A stretch of DNA of 64,000 nt, from the NCBI RefSeq assembly GCF_943192915.1, contig NZ_CALPCD010000008.1, positions 18,721 to 82,720 on the forward strand, written 5' to 3'. The notes below the pieces were generated by a model that was given only the letters and a program-made list of their open reading frames with translations, did not search any database and was not told the DNA's origin. The number at the start of each line of letters is the position of its first letter. Positions within the stretch are counted from its first letter, which is position 1. The DNA is from Anaerotardibacter muris. Lineage in GTDB: Bacteria; Actinomycetota; Coriobacteriia; Coriobacteriales; Eggerthellaceae. Position numbers and translations under genes: made by a program. Below are positions 43,385 to 53,478 of this stretch, piece after piece.

Positions 43385-46300
43385 TGCAACACCCAACCAA
43401 AAGCAGATCATCACTTCGCTTGATACGTCATTATCAGTTGCTGCTGGCGCCGGTAGCGGAAAGACTTTCACTCTTACACGTCGTATTGGTAATGCGTTGG
43501 TAGGGGAAGGCGTCAATACGTCTTTTATAGATAGCATCGATGAAGTTCTTGCTATTACCTTTAGCCGTTCGGGTGCCGCTGAGATGAAAGAGCGCATTCG
43601 TCTCTTGCTTCAGGATGAAGGACTTGGTGATCAAGCACGGGCAGTAGAGAATGCGTGGATCACTACGATTCACGGCATGTGTTCGCGCATCTTGCGGGAA
43701 CATGCGCTTGAATTAGGGATCGATCCAGCTTTTGAGGTGATCGAGGACGCTGGAGTTGAAGAGCTTTGGCAGCGCGCATTGGAAACCGTTCTTGAGCGCT
43801 GGCGCGAGGAAGGTTCAAACCCGCGTCTTAGGCGTTTGATCAAGTGGTTTCCGCCCTCGCGAGGTCCGAAAAGTGAAGGGATCGATACTATATTGACTAA
43901 GCTCTGGGAGCAAGTACGCAGTATGCCGAATGGCTTTGAGAGTATCCTCATCCCCGAAACAAAATTAGACTTTTCTGTATTGCTGCGTAAGCTTGTGGCT
44001 CTTGCTCGAGAGTACCAGGCTTTTGCACAAGGATGGGAAAACCCAACATCGACCGACTTGAATCATCTTGCCAAGCTAGAGGATGCACTTGGATTGGCGC
44101 AGGCTTACTTGTCTTGTGCTGATCTGAGCGCTGGGATCTTCGATCGGCCTGAAGCAGATATCGAAGACTTTTTGAATGTTGCATTGTCGTTTCCCAGGAC
44201 ATCGAAGCAATATCGGAATGGTAAGCCTGATGCTGATTTCTTCCTTCATTACCGCGAGACCTATGGTCAGATCGCCTATGCGATCATCCAGGAATTCGCT
44301 GTGGTAATGACGCGAGACTTGCTGGAACTGTTGAAGCTGGTCGATTACGAATACCAACATCTTAAGGGCTCGGATAAGCTCGATAACACCGATCTTTTAT
44401 TAAGGTGCCGTGATGCTTTGGAGGCTCATCCAAGCTTGACTGAGTCTTATCGAGATCAGTTCAAGTTGATCATGGTCGATGAATTCCAAGACACTGACCT
44501 TCTGCAAGTTGCCATCATCGATCTTCTTTCACGTAACCATGGCGTGAACGTAATGACGGTGGGCGATGCTCAGCAGAGCATCTATCGCTTCCGCGGCGCG
44601 GATGTTGAAGTATTCTTCCGCCATCGACAGAACCAACTTGAAGAACATCCTTCTCATCAGGTTCTTTCTTTGCCTGACAATTTCAGAAGCCATGGCGATA
44701 TCCTGAAATTCGTTGATGCGATATTTTCCAAGCGATCTTTCTTTGGCGATGATTTCCTTTCGCTCCAGGCTAAGGGGAAAGTGAATGAAGAAACAGACCT
44801 CTTGTTTGAAGATATTCCACGCGTAACGGTGAATGTGCTCGAGAGTCGCAATGGCAAGTCTTTGATCAATGATGTGAGAAGAAGGCAAGCAGAAGCTATC
44901 GCTGAACATTTCACAAGTCTGCGTGATGCAGGGGCTTCACCAAAAGACATGGTCATCCTGCTGGGATCTATGGAAAATGTTGCCATCTATTCCCGAGCTC
45001 TTGCCGACGCAGGCTTCGAGAGCGTCATCACCGCTGGCTCTCTCTTTGCAAAGATGAAAGAGGTGCAGCTTGTCGGGGCTGTTCTTTCGGCTCTTTCTGA
45101 CCAGACCAGTTCTACCGCTCTTTTTCAGGTTCTCTCTTCACCTTTGTTCAATATCTCAGACGAAGTTTTCTTCGCGTTAGGACACGCAAATCCAGACCCT
45201 GAGGACAGTCGATCAACGTCCACCTTTGCACAGCGGTTCTGGGCATTGTGCGATCTCCTGCGAGATGGAGGGCCTGGTGCAATCAGGACCTGTATCGAGC
45301 TCTTTAGCTTGAGTGAAGGATCGCTTGACTCGATCCTGCACGTACTTTCGTTGCTTCAAACTACGCGCCTTGGTTTCGCGAGTGGCTTCGTTCATGGTGC
45401 CCTACATGCGCTCTTCGTTGATTCTGGTTGGCTCTATCGTCTGCAACTTTCAGGTGCTGAAGGCCTTGCTACTGCGGCGAACATCTTCAAAGCGCTCAGC
45501 ATAGTAAAAGATTGGGAGAATGAAGGTGCTCCGTTCTATCAGATCGCCGATGACTTCCAGGAATTCCTTGCTGTATCTAAGCAGACCCCAGGCTCTCTTG
45601 CAACACTTGATAGTGAATATGTGCGCATTATGACCATCCATTCTAGTAAGGGACTTGAATTCGATCACGTGGCCTTGGCTGAGATCAAATCAGGACTTCC
45701 TAAGAGCACTTCAATCCGCCTTGATACCTGCGGAGATAATGTGATTGCCCTTTTGAAGCCCCCTATTCCTAAAAACGTAAAAGACAACTATGAAGTAGTA
45801 GGTTATTTACCTAATCAAAGCGAGGAGTTGTTTGATGCTACCAGGATAGAACAAATGGATCCATCATGCCTTTCACGTTTCTTGGATATGCGTGTCGGGC
45901 GTGGAGAGCTCGATGATGCCCAACGTTTGCTCTATGTAGGACTTACGCGTGCTGTGAAATCTCTCTATCTTTGCCTTGGGTTCAGGGCTAGCGACAAATT
46001 CGAGTATGAAGGCAGAGGTGTTTTTGGCCTTCTTTATGAGGTGTTTAAATGGGATAAGACCCCAGACGCTAAGACTTATGCTTTTGACTTCAAGGGCACT
46101 AAGCCTGCAGTCATTCACCATGAAGTTCTATCAAAAAAACTTGGTGATCAAACATCTCAAGAGAATTCGAATAAATCTTTTGCAGTGGTTCCCGTTAGAG
46201 ATGTGCTATCACGGGAGGTGGTGATCGATCCTGTTCGCTTCGATGTGGTCTCGTATTCCTCTATTGCACCTGACCATGATGACACGATCGAAAGCGCTAG

Positions 46301-46988
46301 AGAAGAGGATCTTGCGGTAGCATCTGCTTTTGAACCCCGTGATGAAGAGCCCATGTTCCCAGAAGACGATCTTGCCCTGCTTCATCAAGAAAGCGCGGTT
46401 GCTCTTGGTACGGCGTTCCACCGTCTTGCTCAGCGCGTTATCGAGTCACGCCACGTGCCTGGCGAGGTGCCGTTGTTGCCCGAGAGTGCTTTTGAAGCGC
46501 AGGTGGTTGCGAACGAACTTTCGCCTGAACAGATCGATCGTTTGCACGCATCGCTCGACCGCTGGCTTGCGAGCGATCTTTGTGCGCGGTTCATGGCAGC
46601 TCCGCGCATCTATGCCGAAGTTCCCTTCATGTTCAAGCTCGAAGCAGGAGGTCAGCCTCTCTTCCTCGAGGGCGAGATCGACGGTCTTGCGCTAGGGGAG
46701 AAAGGCGATGCCAAACACGCATTCTTCATCGACTACAAAACGGGTGGTTCGGCTGAAGAGACCGACGAAGCGCTCCATCTCAAGCACCTGTTGCAGGCGC
46801 AGTGCTATGCGCTCGCGCTCATGCGTCAAGGGTTCGAAGAGGTAGAAGCGAACTTCATCCGTGTGGAGCGCGAAGATCCTGCAGACCCCGACCAGCCACA
46901 AGTGGTCACCTATGAATTCCAGAGTGCGGATATCCCAGCGCTCGAATCAGCTATTCTTGCAGCTTATGATGCATCTAAGGATCGATGA
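43371..46988 (+). CDS. addA: AddA-type ATP-dependent helicase-nuclease
   Basis: 1205 residues of UvrD/RecB-like sequence: Walker A AGAGSGKTFTLTRR (~30), helicase motif II MVDEFQDTD, the QxxYRFRGAD motif III region (DAQQSIYRFRG), motif V IHSSKGLEFDHV and motif VI RLLYVGLTRA. A C-terminal nuclease domain follows (GTAFHRLAQ, FLEGEIDGLALG, FFIDYKTGG). It is the 3'-5' helicase motor and one of the two nucleases of the AddAB complex, which processes DNA ends and degrades foreign linear DNA. The start ATG 43371 lies inside addB, and the stop overlaps the rarA start. Confidence 0.92.
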   Translation: MDLSSATPNQKQIITSLDTSLSVAAGAGSGKTFTLTRRIGNALVGEGVNTSFIDSIDEVLAITFSRSGAAEMKERIRLLLQDEGLGDQARAVENAWITTIHGMCSRILREHALELGIDPAFEVIEDAGVEELWQRALETVLERWREEGSNPRLRRLIKWFPPSRGPKSEGIDTILTKLWEQVRSMPNGFESILIPETKLDFSVLLRKLVALAREYQAFAQGWENPTSTDLNHLAKLEDALGLAQAYLSCADLSAGIFDRPEADIEDFLNVALSFPRTSKQYRNGKPDADFFLHYRETYGQIAYAIIQEFAVVMTRDLLELLKLVDYEYQHLKGSDKLDNTDLLLRCRDALEAHPSLTESYRDQFKLIMVDEFQDTDLLQVAIIDLLSRNHGVNVMTVGDAQQSIYRFRGADVEVFFRHRQNQLEEHPSHQVLSLPDNFRSHGDILKFVDAIFSKRSFFGDDFLSLQAKGKVNEETDLLFEDIPRVTVNVLESRNGKSLINDVRRRQAEAIAEHFTSLRDAGASPKDMVILLGSMENVAIYSRALADAGFESVITAGSLFAKMKEVQLVGAVLSALSDQTSSTALFQVLSSPLFNISDEVFFALGHANPDPEDSRSTSTFAQRFWALCDLLRDGGPGAIRTCIELFSLSEGSLDSILHVLSLLQTTRLGFASGFVHGALHALFVDSGWLYRLQLSGAEGLATAANIFKALSIVKDWENEGAPFYQIADDFQEFLAVSKQTPGSLATLDSEYVRIMTIHSSKGLEFDHVALAEIKSGLPKSTSIRLDTCGDNVIALLKPPIPKNVKDNYEVVGYLPNQSEELFDATRIEQMDPSCLSRFLDMRVGRGELDDAQRLLYVGLTRAVKSLYLCLGFRASDKFEYEGRGVFGLLYEVFKWDKTPDAKTYAFDFKGTKPAVIHHEVLSKKLGDQTSQENSNKSFAVVPVRDVLSREVVIDPVRFDVVSYSSIAPDHDDTIESAREEDLAVASAFEPRDEEPMFPEDDLALLHQESAVALGTAFHRLAQRVIESRHVPGEVPLLPESAFEAQVVANELSPEQIDRLHASLDRWLASDLCARFMAAPRIYAEVPFMFKLEAGGQPLFLEGEIDGLALGEKGDAKHAFFIDYKTGGSAEETDEALHLKHLLQAQCYALALMRQGFEEVEANFIRVEREDPADPDQPQVVTYEFQSADIPALESAILAAYDASKDR

Positions 46989-48292
46989 TGGATACGTTAT
47001 TCACGGACATGGAAAACGAAACTCGCATGCAGCACGCGCCGCTGCCTGTGCGCATGCGTCCGCGTACGCTCGACGAGGTCGTAGGGCAGGAGGAAGCGTT
47101 CGGTGAAGGCACCTGGTTGCGCGGTGCGATCGAGAACGATACGCTCTCTTCGATCATCCTCTATGGTCCAGCGGGTACGGGTAAGACGTCGCTTGCACGC
47201 GTTATCGCGCAGAGCACCCACGCCACTTTCGTGGAAGTCTCTGCTATCGGAGGTACGGTCTCTGACCTGCGCAAGGTCATCGCGGAAGCCGACAAGCGCC
47301 TGGTCAATCGAGGATTGCGCACCATCTTGTTCATCGACGAGATCCATCGCTTCAATCGTGCTCAGCAAGACGCGCTGCTCCATGCGGTCGAAGACGGCAT
47401 CGTGGTACTGATCGGTGCTACTACTGAAAACCCATACTTCGAAGTGAACTCCGCGCTCCTTTCGCGCTCGCGCCTGATCGAGCTTCATAGCCTGACTGAT
47501 GATAACTTGCGTACTATCATCATGCGCGCGTTGGAGGACGACCGTGGTCTTGCGGGTCAATATGAACTCGACGAAGATGCTCTGAGTACCATCCTCACGC
47601 TTTCAGGTGGTGATGGCCGTGCTGCGCTCACTACGCTTGCGCTCTCTGCTGATGTGGCTAAAGCACAGAAGTCCAAGCGCATCACCCGCGAGATGGTCCA
47701 GGTTGCGATGCCTTACAACAATCTTTCCTACGATAAAGACCGCGATATGCACTACGACATCATCTCGGCTTTCATCAAATCGATGCGAGGGTCAGACCCC
47801 GATGCTGCGCTCTACTGGCTCGCACGCATGATCGATGGTGGGGAAGACCCGAAGTTCATCGCGCGCCGTATCTTCATCTTAGCTTCCGAAGACATCGGCA
47901 ACGCTGATCCGCAGGCTATCTTGGTGGCTGAAGCGGCATTCAAGGCGGCTGAGGTGATCGGATACCCGGAATGCGGCATCAACCTGGCACAAGCCGCGGT
48001 CTATATGGCGCTCGCACCGAAATCGAACGCATCTTCGCAAGCGTATTTCTCTGCGCTCTCTGAAGTTAAGAAAGGCCCCTCTCGTGCAGTGCCCAACCAT
48101 CTGCGCGACCGTCATCGTCCTGGTAGCGATGACTACGGCCCTTATCTCTATCCGCATAACTATCCTGGCGGATGGGTTGACCAGCAATATCTCCCCGATG
48201 GCCTTGAGCGCGGTTGTTTCTATCACGCTGGCGAAAGAGGCTGGGAACGTTACCGTATTGATACGTCCCTGAACGACTTTTCGGACTTATAA
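46985..48292 (+). CDS. rarA: Replication-associated recombination protein RarA (MgsA/WRNIP1 family AAA+ ATPase)
   Basis: A 435-residue clamp-loader-like AAA+ protein with Walker A YGPAGTGKTSLAR, Walker B ILFIDEIHRFNRAQQD, sensor 1 VLIGATTENP and the family-specific helical C-terminus (HYDIISAFIKSMRGSDPDAALYWLARM and GPYLYPHNYPGG). It acts at stalled replication forks. Two start codons are adjacent (46985 and 46988); the first overlaps the addA stop, so the three repair genes addB-addA-rarA are translationally coupled. A TATAAT at 48298 just after it may promote the next gene. Confidence 0.94.
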   Translation: MMDTLFTDMENETRMQHAPLPVRMRPRTLDEVVGQEEAFGEGTWLRGAIENDTLSSIILYGPAGTGKTSLARVIAQSTHATFVEVSAIGGTVSDLRKVIAEADKRLVNRGLRTILFIDEIHRFNRAQQDALLHAVEDGIVVLIGATTENPYFEVNSALLSRSRLIELHSLTDDNLRTIIMRALEDDRGLAGQYELDEDALSTILTLSGGDGRAALTTLALSADVAKAQKSKRITREMVQVAMPYNNLSYDKDRDMHYDIISAFIKSMRGSDPDAALYWLARMIDGGEDPKFIARRIFILASEDIGNADPQAILVAEAAFKAAEVIGYPECGINLAQAAVYMALAPKSNASSQAYFSALSEVKKGPSRAVPNHLRDRHRPGSDDYGPYLYPHNYPGGWVDQQYLPDGLERGCFYHAGERGWERYRIDTSLNDFSDL

Positions 48293-48337
48293 AAGGGTAT
48301 AATCGAGAAAATTTGGTTTGGAAGGAAAGGGGTAGCT

Positions 48338-48958
48338 ATGGAAAACCTGGTCCCTATCGGACTGTTTATCCTTTGTTTGGCTGGCGCAGTTGCGTTGGCA
48401 GCTCTTGCATACTTCTTGTTCATCATGGTGAAGATCATCCGCAACGTGGTGTTCGAAAAGGTGAATCCGCTGCTTGACGATACGAAAGAGATCGTCACGA
48501 ACGTGAAGCCCATCGTCGGTCGTGTCGATCCGCTCATGGATCGCATCACGCTCACTATCGACGCAGCGAATCTTGAGATCATGCGCGTCGATCAGATCAT
48601 GGAAGACCTGAACAATATCACGGGCAACGTCTCTAAGGCTACCAGCTCAGTGGACAAGGTCACTCAGGCTCCGCTCAACATCATCGCAAAGGCTACGGCT
48701 GCGATCCGCGAGCGTATCAACCCAGTGAAGAACACCGAGGGCACTGCTGGTGTGGTGCTCACCAACGTCGATGCTGGTCTTGAAGTAGTTGGTGACAAGG
48801 TCGCTTCCATGCAGCAAGATAACGTTCAGCGCGCATCCGATCGAGATGAGGCCCAGGCCCTTCGCACTGAATCCATGGACAAGACCAATACTGCAGCCGC
48901 GAACTTGCGCAACGCAGTTCTGATCAAAGCGAACACTGATTCTCACGCACGTAACTAA
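48338..48958 (+). CDS. Membrane-anchored coiled-coil protein (DUF948-like)
   Basis: A 206-residue protein with one N-terminal membrane segment (residues ~6-30) and a long helical cytoplasmic or external part with heptad-like hydrophobics (NPLLDDTKEIVTNVKPIVGRV, then IMRVDQIMEDLNNITGNVSK). This matches the general form of DUF948/YtxG-like general stress proteins, which are of unknown function. An AAGGAAAGG site lies before the ATG. It is followed by the transporter-family gene 34 bp away. The C-terminal 60 residues are low in complexity and rich in Asn, Ala and Thr. Confidence 0.65.
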   Translation: MENLVPIGLFILCLAGAVALAALAYFLFIMVKIIRNVVFEKVNPLLDDTKEIVTNVKPIVGRVDPLMDRITLTIDAANLEIMRVDQIMEDLNNITGNVSKATSSVDKVTQAPLNIIAKATAAIRERINPVKNTEGTAGVVLTNVDAGLEVVGDKVASMQQDNVQRASDRDEAQALRTESMDKTNTAAANLRNAVLIKANTDSHARN

Positions 48959-48992
48959 CGCAACGAACATTAGATAACGAGGTAGCTTAGAC

Positions 48993-50270
48993 ATGAAACA
49001 TGTCGATCCATCCGACCGTTTTTCCGAATCTCAAGACGAGGAACTTCGAGAAGTGGGGCTCAAGACATTGAAAGCGGGGCGAGCATTCTTCATCGCCTCG
49101 CTCATTGTTTTGTTGGGCGTCATCATCTACTACACGACCATCGTCATGAACATCCTTTCCATTCCTATCGGTATCGTCCTGTGGACGGTGGTCATCGTGT
49201 TCTGCTTGCGCGGGATCGTTGACGGGCTGGAAAAACGCGGCGTTAAGCGCATGTTCGGTACAGCTATCGCCTATGTGATCATGTTCTTGGTGCTCGCAGG
49301 GTGCGTGCTCTTGGTCTTCTCTCCGCTCTTTGGCGTCGGTAACCAGTTCGACGCACTTGTCCAGAGCGTGCCTCACTACATCAATGAAGTGCGCGATTGG
49401 TCGAACAATATCTACAACGAATACTCCGAATTCTTCCAAGATGAGACGATCCGTGAATATGTGGATAGCGCGTTCTCCTCATTGGCTAGCTGGGCATCTG
49501 GATTCGCCTCTCAAAGCGCCCAAGGGGTCGCTGCCTTTGGTTCGGGCGTAGCCAATACCTTGCTGGTCGTGGGTTTTGCGTTGGTCGTGGCGTTTTGGAT
49601 CTTGCTCGAGCTTCCTCAGATCGCTAAGGAGATCTTCCGCATCGCAGGAGCGAAGCGCAAAGAAGACGTGCTCATGCTCGAGATCACCTTCACGCGTGTG
49701 GTGGGCGGCTACATCAAGGCCACCATCATCCAATGCGGCATCATCGGCATTGCTTGCGGTGTCGGTTTTGCTGTCATGGGCATTCCCAATGCAGCAGCGC
49801 TCGGTCTGATCGCAGGTATCTTGAACATCATCCCGGTCATCGGCCCTTGGCTCGGTGGCGCGCTCGCGGCTATCACGGGCATTTTCGTCAGTCCGCTCAT
49901 CGCCATCATCGCCTTGGTCTATACCATCATCATCCAGCAGGTGGTCTACACCTTCATCTCGCCTAAGCTCATGTCGAATTCGGTCGATATCCATCCGGCG
50001 CTGGTCATCTTGGCTTTGATGGCCGGTTCGGCGCTTGGTTTTGCTATGAGCGGATTTCTGGGCAGCTTCATCGGTATGCTGCTGGCTATCCCGCTCACTG
50101 CTGCTGCGAAGTCGATCTTCGTCTACTATTTCGAGAAGCGCACTGGTAGGCCTATCCTGTCGCCCGACGGTGTGTTCTTGAAAGGTCCTTCTGATGGCGG
50201 CAAGGTGAATCCGTTAGCAGATGCTACCGGCGAGATGCCTCCTGTTACGGCGGACCAGCTCGATCAGTAG
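48993..50270 (+). CDS. AI-2E family (PerM/YhhT-type) membrane protein
   Basis: A 425-residue protein with about eight hydrophobic segments and the family hallmarks: a long extracellular loop between helices 3 and 4 rich in amphipathic helix (~110-180), then GYIKATIIQCGIIGIACG, IAGILNIIPVIGPWLGG and QQVVYTFISPKLM. Members export small solutes or act as Na+/H+ antiporters; the AI-2 exporter name comes from E. coli TqsA and does not fix the substrate here. The cytoplasmic C-terminus is polar and Pro-rich. A GAGG site precedes ATG 48993. Confidence 0.88.
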   Translation: MKHVDPSDRFSESQDEELREVGLKTLKAGRAFFIASLIVLLGVIIYYTTIVMNILSIPIGIVLWTVVIVFCLRGIVDGLEKRGVKRMFGTAIAYVIMFLVLAGCVLLVFSPLFGVGNQFDALVQSVPHYINEVRDWSNNIYNEYSEFFQDETIREYVDSAFSSLASWASGFASQSAQGVAAFGSGVANTLLVVGFALVVAFWILLELPQIAKEIFRIAGAKRKEDVLMLEITFTRVVGGYIKATIIQCGIIGIACGVGFAVMGIPNAAALGLIAGILNIIPVIGPWLGGALAAITGIFVSPLIAIIALVYTIIIQQVVYTFISPKLMSNSVDIHPALVILALMAGSALGFAMSGFLGSFIGMLLAIPLTAAAKSIFVYYFEKRTGRPILSPDGVFLKGPSDGGKVNPLADATGEMPPVTADQLDQ

Positions 50271-50395
50271 CTTGTTTGCCGTGTGGCTAACCTTGTCCCA
50301 GCAAGCAGCAAGCCACCTTCAATCCTTCATAGAGTGTTGCTATGATACGAAGATTGAATCACGTTAATCGTCAAACGCGACAGAAAGTGTTGTCC

Positions 50396-53038
50396 ATGGA
50401 ATATATGACCACCGCTCAGATCCGCGAGAAGTACTTGAAGTTCTTCGAGGAGAAGGGGTGCAAGCTCATGCCTTCTTCCTCGCTCATCCCTGACGATCCA
50501 TCCTTGCTGCTCACTGCGGCGGGCATGGTGCAGTTCAAGCCCTACTTCTTGCAGCAAAAGCATCTTGAACCGCCTTTCATCGGCACCACCACGGTGCAGA
50601 AGTGCGTGCGTACCAACGATATCGACATCATCGGCACCACAGGAAGGCATCTGAGCTTCTTCGAGATGCTCGGTAATTTCTCGTTCGGAGATTATTTCAA
50701 AGAAGAGATGTGCAAGTGGGCGCTCGAGTTCTCCACCGACGTGCTCGGTCTTCCTATGGAAAAGCTCTACTTCACGGTCTTCGAAGATGACGACGAGACC
50801 ATCGAGATATGGAAGGACTTAGGCGTCGATCCAAGCCACATCTCCAAGCTCGGTGAAGAAGATAACTTCTGGCGCGCTGGCCCTACTGGTCCGTGCGGTC
50901 CGTGCTCGGAACTCTATTATGATCAAGGCCCTGAAGTTGGCTGCGGCCGCCCTGATTGTGCTCCAGGTTGCGATTGCGATCGCTTCTTGGAGTATTGGAA
51001 CTGCGTCTTCACTCAATATGACGGCCAGGAGGATGGCACGCTCGTTCCGCTTCCTAAGAAGAATATCGACACAGGCATGGGTCTTGAGCGCATGGCAGCC
51101 ATCATGCAGGGTGTCGACAACAACTACGACACCGATATCCTGCGCGACCTTATCGCAGTAGGAGAGGACCTCTCCCATAAGACCTACAAGCAAGATCCGA
51201 AAGTTGATCTCGCTTTGCGCATCATCGCAGATCACAGTCGTGCGGTCACCTTCATGATCGCTGATGGCATCCTCCCGTCCAATGAAGGTCGTGGCTATGT
51301 GCTGCGCCGCTTGCTTCGTCGCGCGGTAATGAAGGCGCATTCGATAGGTATCGAAGGCGCGTTCATGAGCCACTATATCGAGAAGATCGTCGAACTGATG
51401 GGTTCGGTCTATCCAGAGCTTATCGAGAACAAGGAATTGGTCGACCGTATCGTACTTTCTGAAGAGGAGCGTTTCGGCGCCACCCTCAAGCAGGGTCAGG
51501 TCTATCTTGAAGAAGCGCTCGATGCGCTCGATGGCAATGTACTGCCAGGCGATCAGGCCTTCGTGCTGCATGATACCTATGGTTTTCCCATCGAGGTCAC
51601 TAAAGAGATCTGCGCCGATCGCTCTATCACGGTCGACGAAGAGGGCTTTGGTCGCTGCATGGATGAGCAGCGCGCCCGAGCTCGCGCGGCTAATGTTGAC
51701 GATACGGATGCTGCTTGGTCTACCTATGGTGGCATCTACGTGGAGCTGCTCGAGAAGGTCGGTCCTACGCAATTCGTAGGCTATGACCAGCTCGAGACCA
51801 CATCGCTCGTTCAGGCACTCGTCCACGATGGCCAGGCGGTCGACAAGCTCGAAGCAGGCCAGGAAGGCGAAGTGGTCCTGAACATCACCCCGTTCTATGC
51901 AGAGATGGGTGGCGAAGTGGGCGATACGGGTCTGATCTTCGGTAGTGACGCGAACGCGCATGTCGTCGATACCAAATCGCCCGAAGCTGGTCTTTTCATC
52001 CATAAAGTGGTGATGGAGACAGGCGCGCTCGAGGTGGGTGCAGAGATCACTGCTTCGGTCGATGCTAAGCGCCGTGCCTGCATCGCGCGCAACCACACCT
52101 GTACGCACATCCTTCATGCTGCGCTGCGCGAAGTATTGGGCGGGCATGTCAAGCAATCAGGTAGCTATGTTGGACCTGATCGCTTGCGTTTCGACTTCAC
52201 ACATTTCGAAGCGCTCACTCCTGAACAGATCGCAGAAGTGGAAACGCTTGCGAATTCTTATATCATGCAGGCCATTCCTACTACGCGTTACGAAACGTCG
52301 CTCGACGATGCGCGCAACTCTGGCGTTACGGCGCTCTTTGGCGAGAAATACGGCGAGACCGTACGTGTTGTTGAAGTCGGTCAGTTCTCACGCGAACTTT
52401 GTGGCGGCTGCCATGTGAACAATACGGCCGAGATCGGGTTCGTGAAGATCACGAGCGAAGGCAGTGTTGGTGCGAGCCTGCGCCGTATCGAAGCGGTTAC
52501 GAGCTATGGCGCTCTTGACTATGTGAATGGTCTGGAGGCTGAGCTTCGTCAAGCAGCTTCAGTGCTTTCGGTGCCCATGGCTGATGTTGCTGAACGTGCG
52601 GCATCGAACTTGGCTTCATTCAAGGAGTTGCAGACCAAGTTCAAGCGTACGCAGAACGCTGTTGCAGATGATGGCGTGAACGCCATGCTCGAACAAGTGG
52701 CCCAGACTCCAGCAGGCTATCCTGTGGTGGTAGCGCAAGTCGATGTTCGTGATCCAGGTATGATGCGCAATCTATGGGATGTGGTGCGCTCGCGCATGGC
52801 TGCCCCTGGCGCTGCGGTCATGATCGGCATCAAGGACGATAAGCCCATCTTGCTCGCTGCTGGCACTGATGAAGCAGTAGCTGCTGGCTTCAATGCAGGC
52901 GCTATCATCAAGACCATCGCACCACTCGTTGCTGGCGGTGGCGGCGGCAAGCCGAACATGGCTCAGGCTGGCGGCAAAGATGTTGCAGGCATCCCTGCAG
53001 CGCTCGATAAAGCTCGTGCCGAACTGGGCATTTCTTAG
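50396..53038 (+). CDS. alaS: Alanyl-tRNA synthetase
   Basis: About 880 residues with complete AlaRS architecture: a class II catalytic core (TTAQIREKYLKFFEEKGCK, PSSSLIPDDPSLLLTAAGM), a tRNA-recognition helical region, an editing domain with the zinc motif HTCTH...CGGCH, and a C-Ala domain ending GGGGGKPNMAQAGG. It charges tRNA-Ala and clears mischarged Ser/Gly. ATG 50396 and 50405 are both possible; the second matches the usual family N-terminus. Neither has a strong ribosome-binding site. The 50271-50395 leader holds a TATGAT (50341-50346) as possible -10 and no T-box features that I could see. Confidence 0.95.
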   Translation: MEYMTTAQIREKYLKFFEEKGCKLMPSSSLIPDDPSLLLTAAGMVQFKPYFLQQKHLEPPFIGTTTVQKCVRTNDIDIIGTTGRHLSFFEMLGNFSFGDYFKEEMCKWALEFSTDVLGLPMEKLYFTVFEDDDETIEIWKDLGVDPSHISKLGEEDNFWRAGPTGPCGPCSELYYDQGPEVGCGRPDCAPGCDCDRFLEYWNCVFTQYDGQEDGTLVPLPKKNIDTGMGLERMAAIMQGVDNNYDTDILRDLIAVGEDLSHKTYKQDPKVDLALRIIADHSRAVTFMIADGILPSNEGRGYVLRRLLRRAVMKAHSIGIEGAFMSHYIEKIVELMGSVYPELIENKELVDRIVLSEEERFGATLKQGQVYLEEALDALDGNVLPGDQAFVLHDTYGFPIEVTKEICADRSITVDEEGFGRCMDEQRARARAANVDDTDAAWSTYGGIYVELLEKVGPTQFVGYDQLETTSLVQALVHDGQAVDKLEAGQEGEVVLNITPFYAEMGGEVGDTGLIFGSDANAHVVDTKSPEAGLFIHKVVMETGALEVGAEITASVDAKRRACIARNHTCTHILHAALREVLGGHVKQSGSYVGPDRLRFDFTHFEALTPEQIAEVETLANSYIMQAIPTTRYETSLDDARNSGVTALFGEKYGETVRVVEVGQFSRELCGGCHVNNTAEIGFVKITSEGSVGASLRRIEAVTSYGALDYVNGLEAELRQAASVLSVPMADVAERAASNLASFKELQTKFKRTQNAVADDGVNAMLEQVAQTPAGYPVVVAQVDVRDPGMMRNLWDVVRSRMAAPGAAVMIGIKDDKPILLAAGTDEAVAAGFNAGAIIKTIAPLVAGGGGGKPNMAQAGGKDVAGIPAALDKARAELGIS

Positions 53039-53067
53039 GCTATCCCAGAAAGGCTCACTGCTGGTAC

Positions 53068-53478
53068 ATGCGTATCATGGCTCTTGATATCGGAGAAGTG
53101 CGCTGCGGCATCGCTATCAGCGATCCTGCGGAGCGTGTAGCCTCGCCTGTGTGCGTATTGCCTACGGCAGAAGTGCTCGCATGTGCGGCTCCATTCAAGC
53201 GCGTACTAGAGGATTGGGAACCTGAATCGCTGCTCTCAGGACTGCCGCTCTCGTTGAACGGAGAAGAAGGGCCTCAAGCGAAGCGGATCAAGAAGCAGGC
53301 TGAAGCCATCGCGCAGCGTTTGGCGCTTCCGCTCGAATTTTGTGACGAACGCCTTAGTTCGAATGAAGCCAAGCGCATCCTGCGCGAACAAGGTCTTGAC
53401 GAACGTGCGATGCGCGGAAAAGTAGATATGGTCGCGGCCTCGATATTCTTGCAATCGTGGCTCGATGCTCGGCAATGA
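53068..53478 (+). CDS. ruvX: RuvX/YqgF-family putative pre-16S rRNA nuclease
   Basis: A 136-residue RNase H-fold protein: MRIMALDIGEVRCGIAISDP with the first catalytic Asp, SLLSGLPLSLNGEEG, and CDERLSSNEAKRIL plus VDMVAASIFLQ with further acidic residues. It is essential in many bacteria and implicated in 16S rRNA 5' maturation; the older Holliday-junction label is less certain. It follows alaS by 29 bp, and its stop overlaps the next start (ATGA), the usual alaS-ruvX-mltG order. Confidence 0.93.
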   Translation: MRIMALDIGEVRCGIAISDPAERVASPVCVLPTAEVLACAAPFKRVLEDWEPESLLSGLPLSLNGEEGPQAKRIKKQAEAIAQRLALPLEFCDERLSSNEAKRILREQGLDERAMRGKVDMVAASIFLQSWLDARQ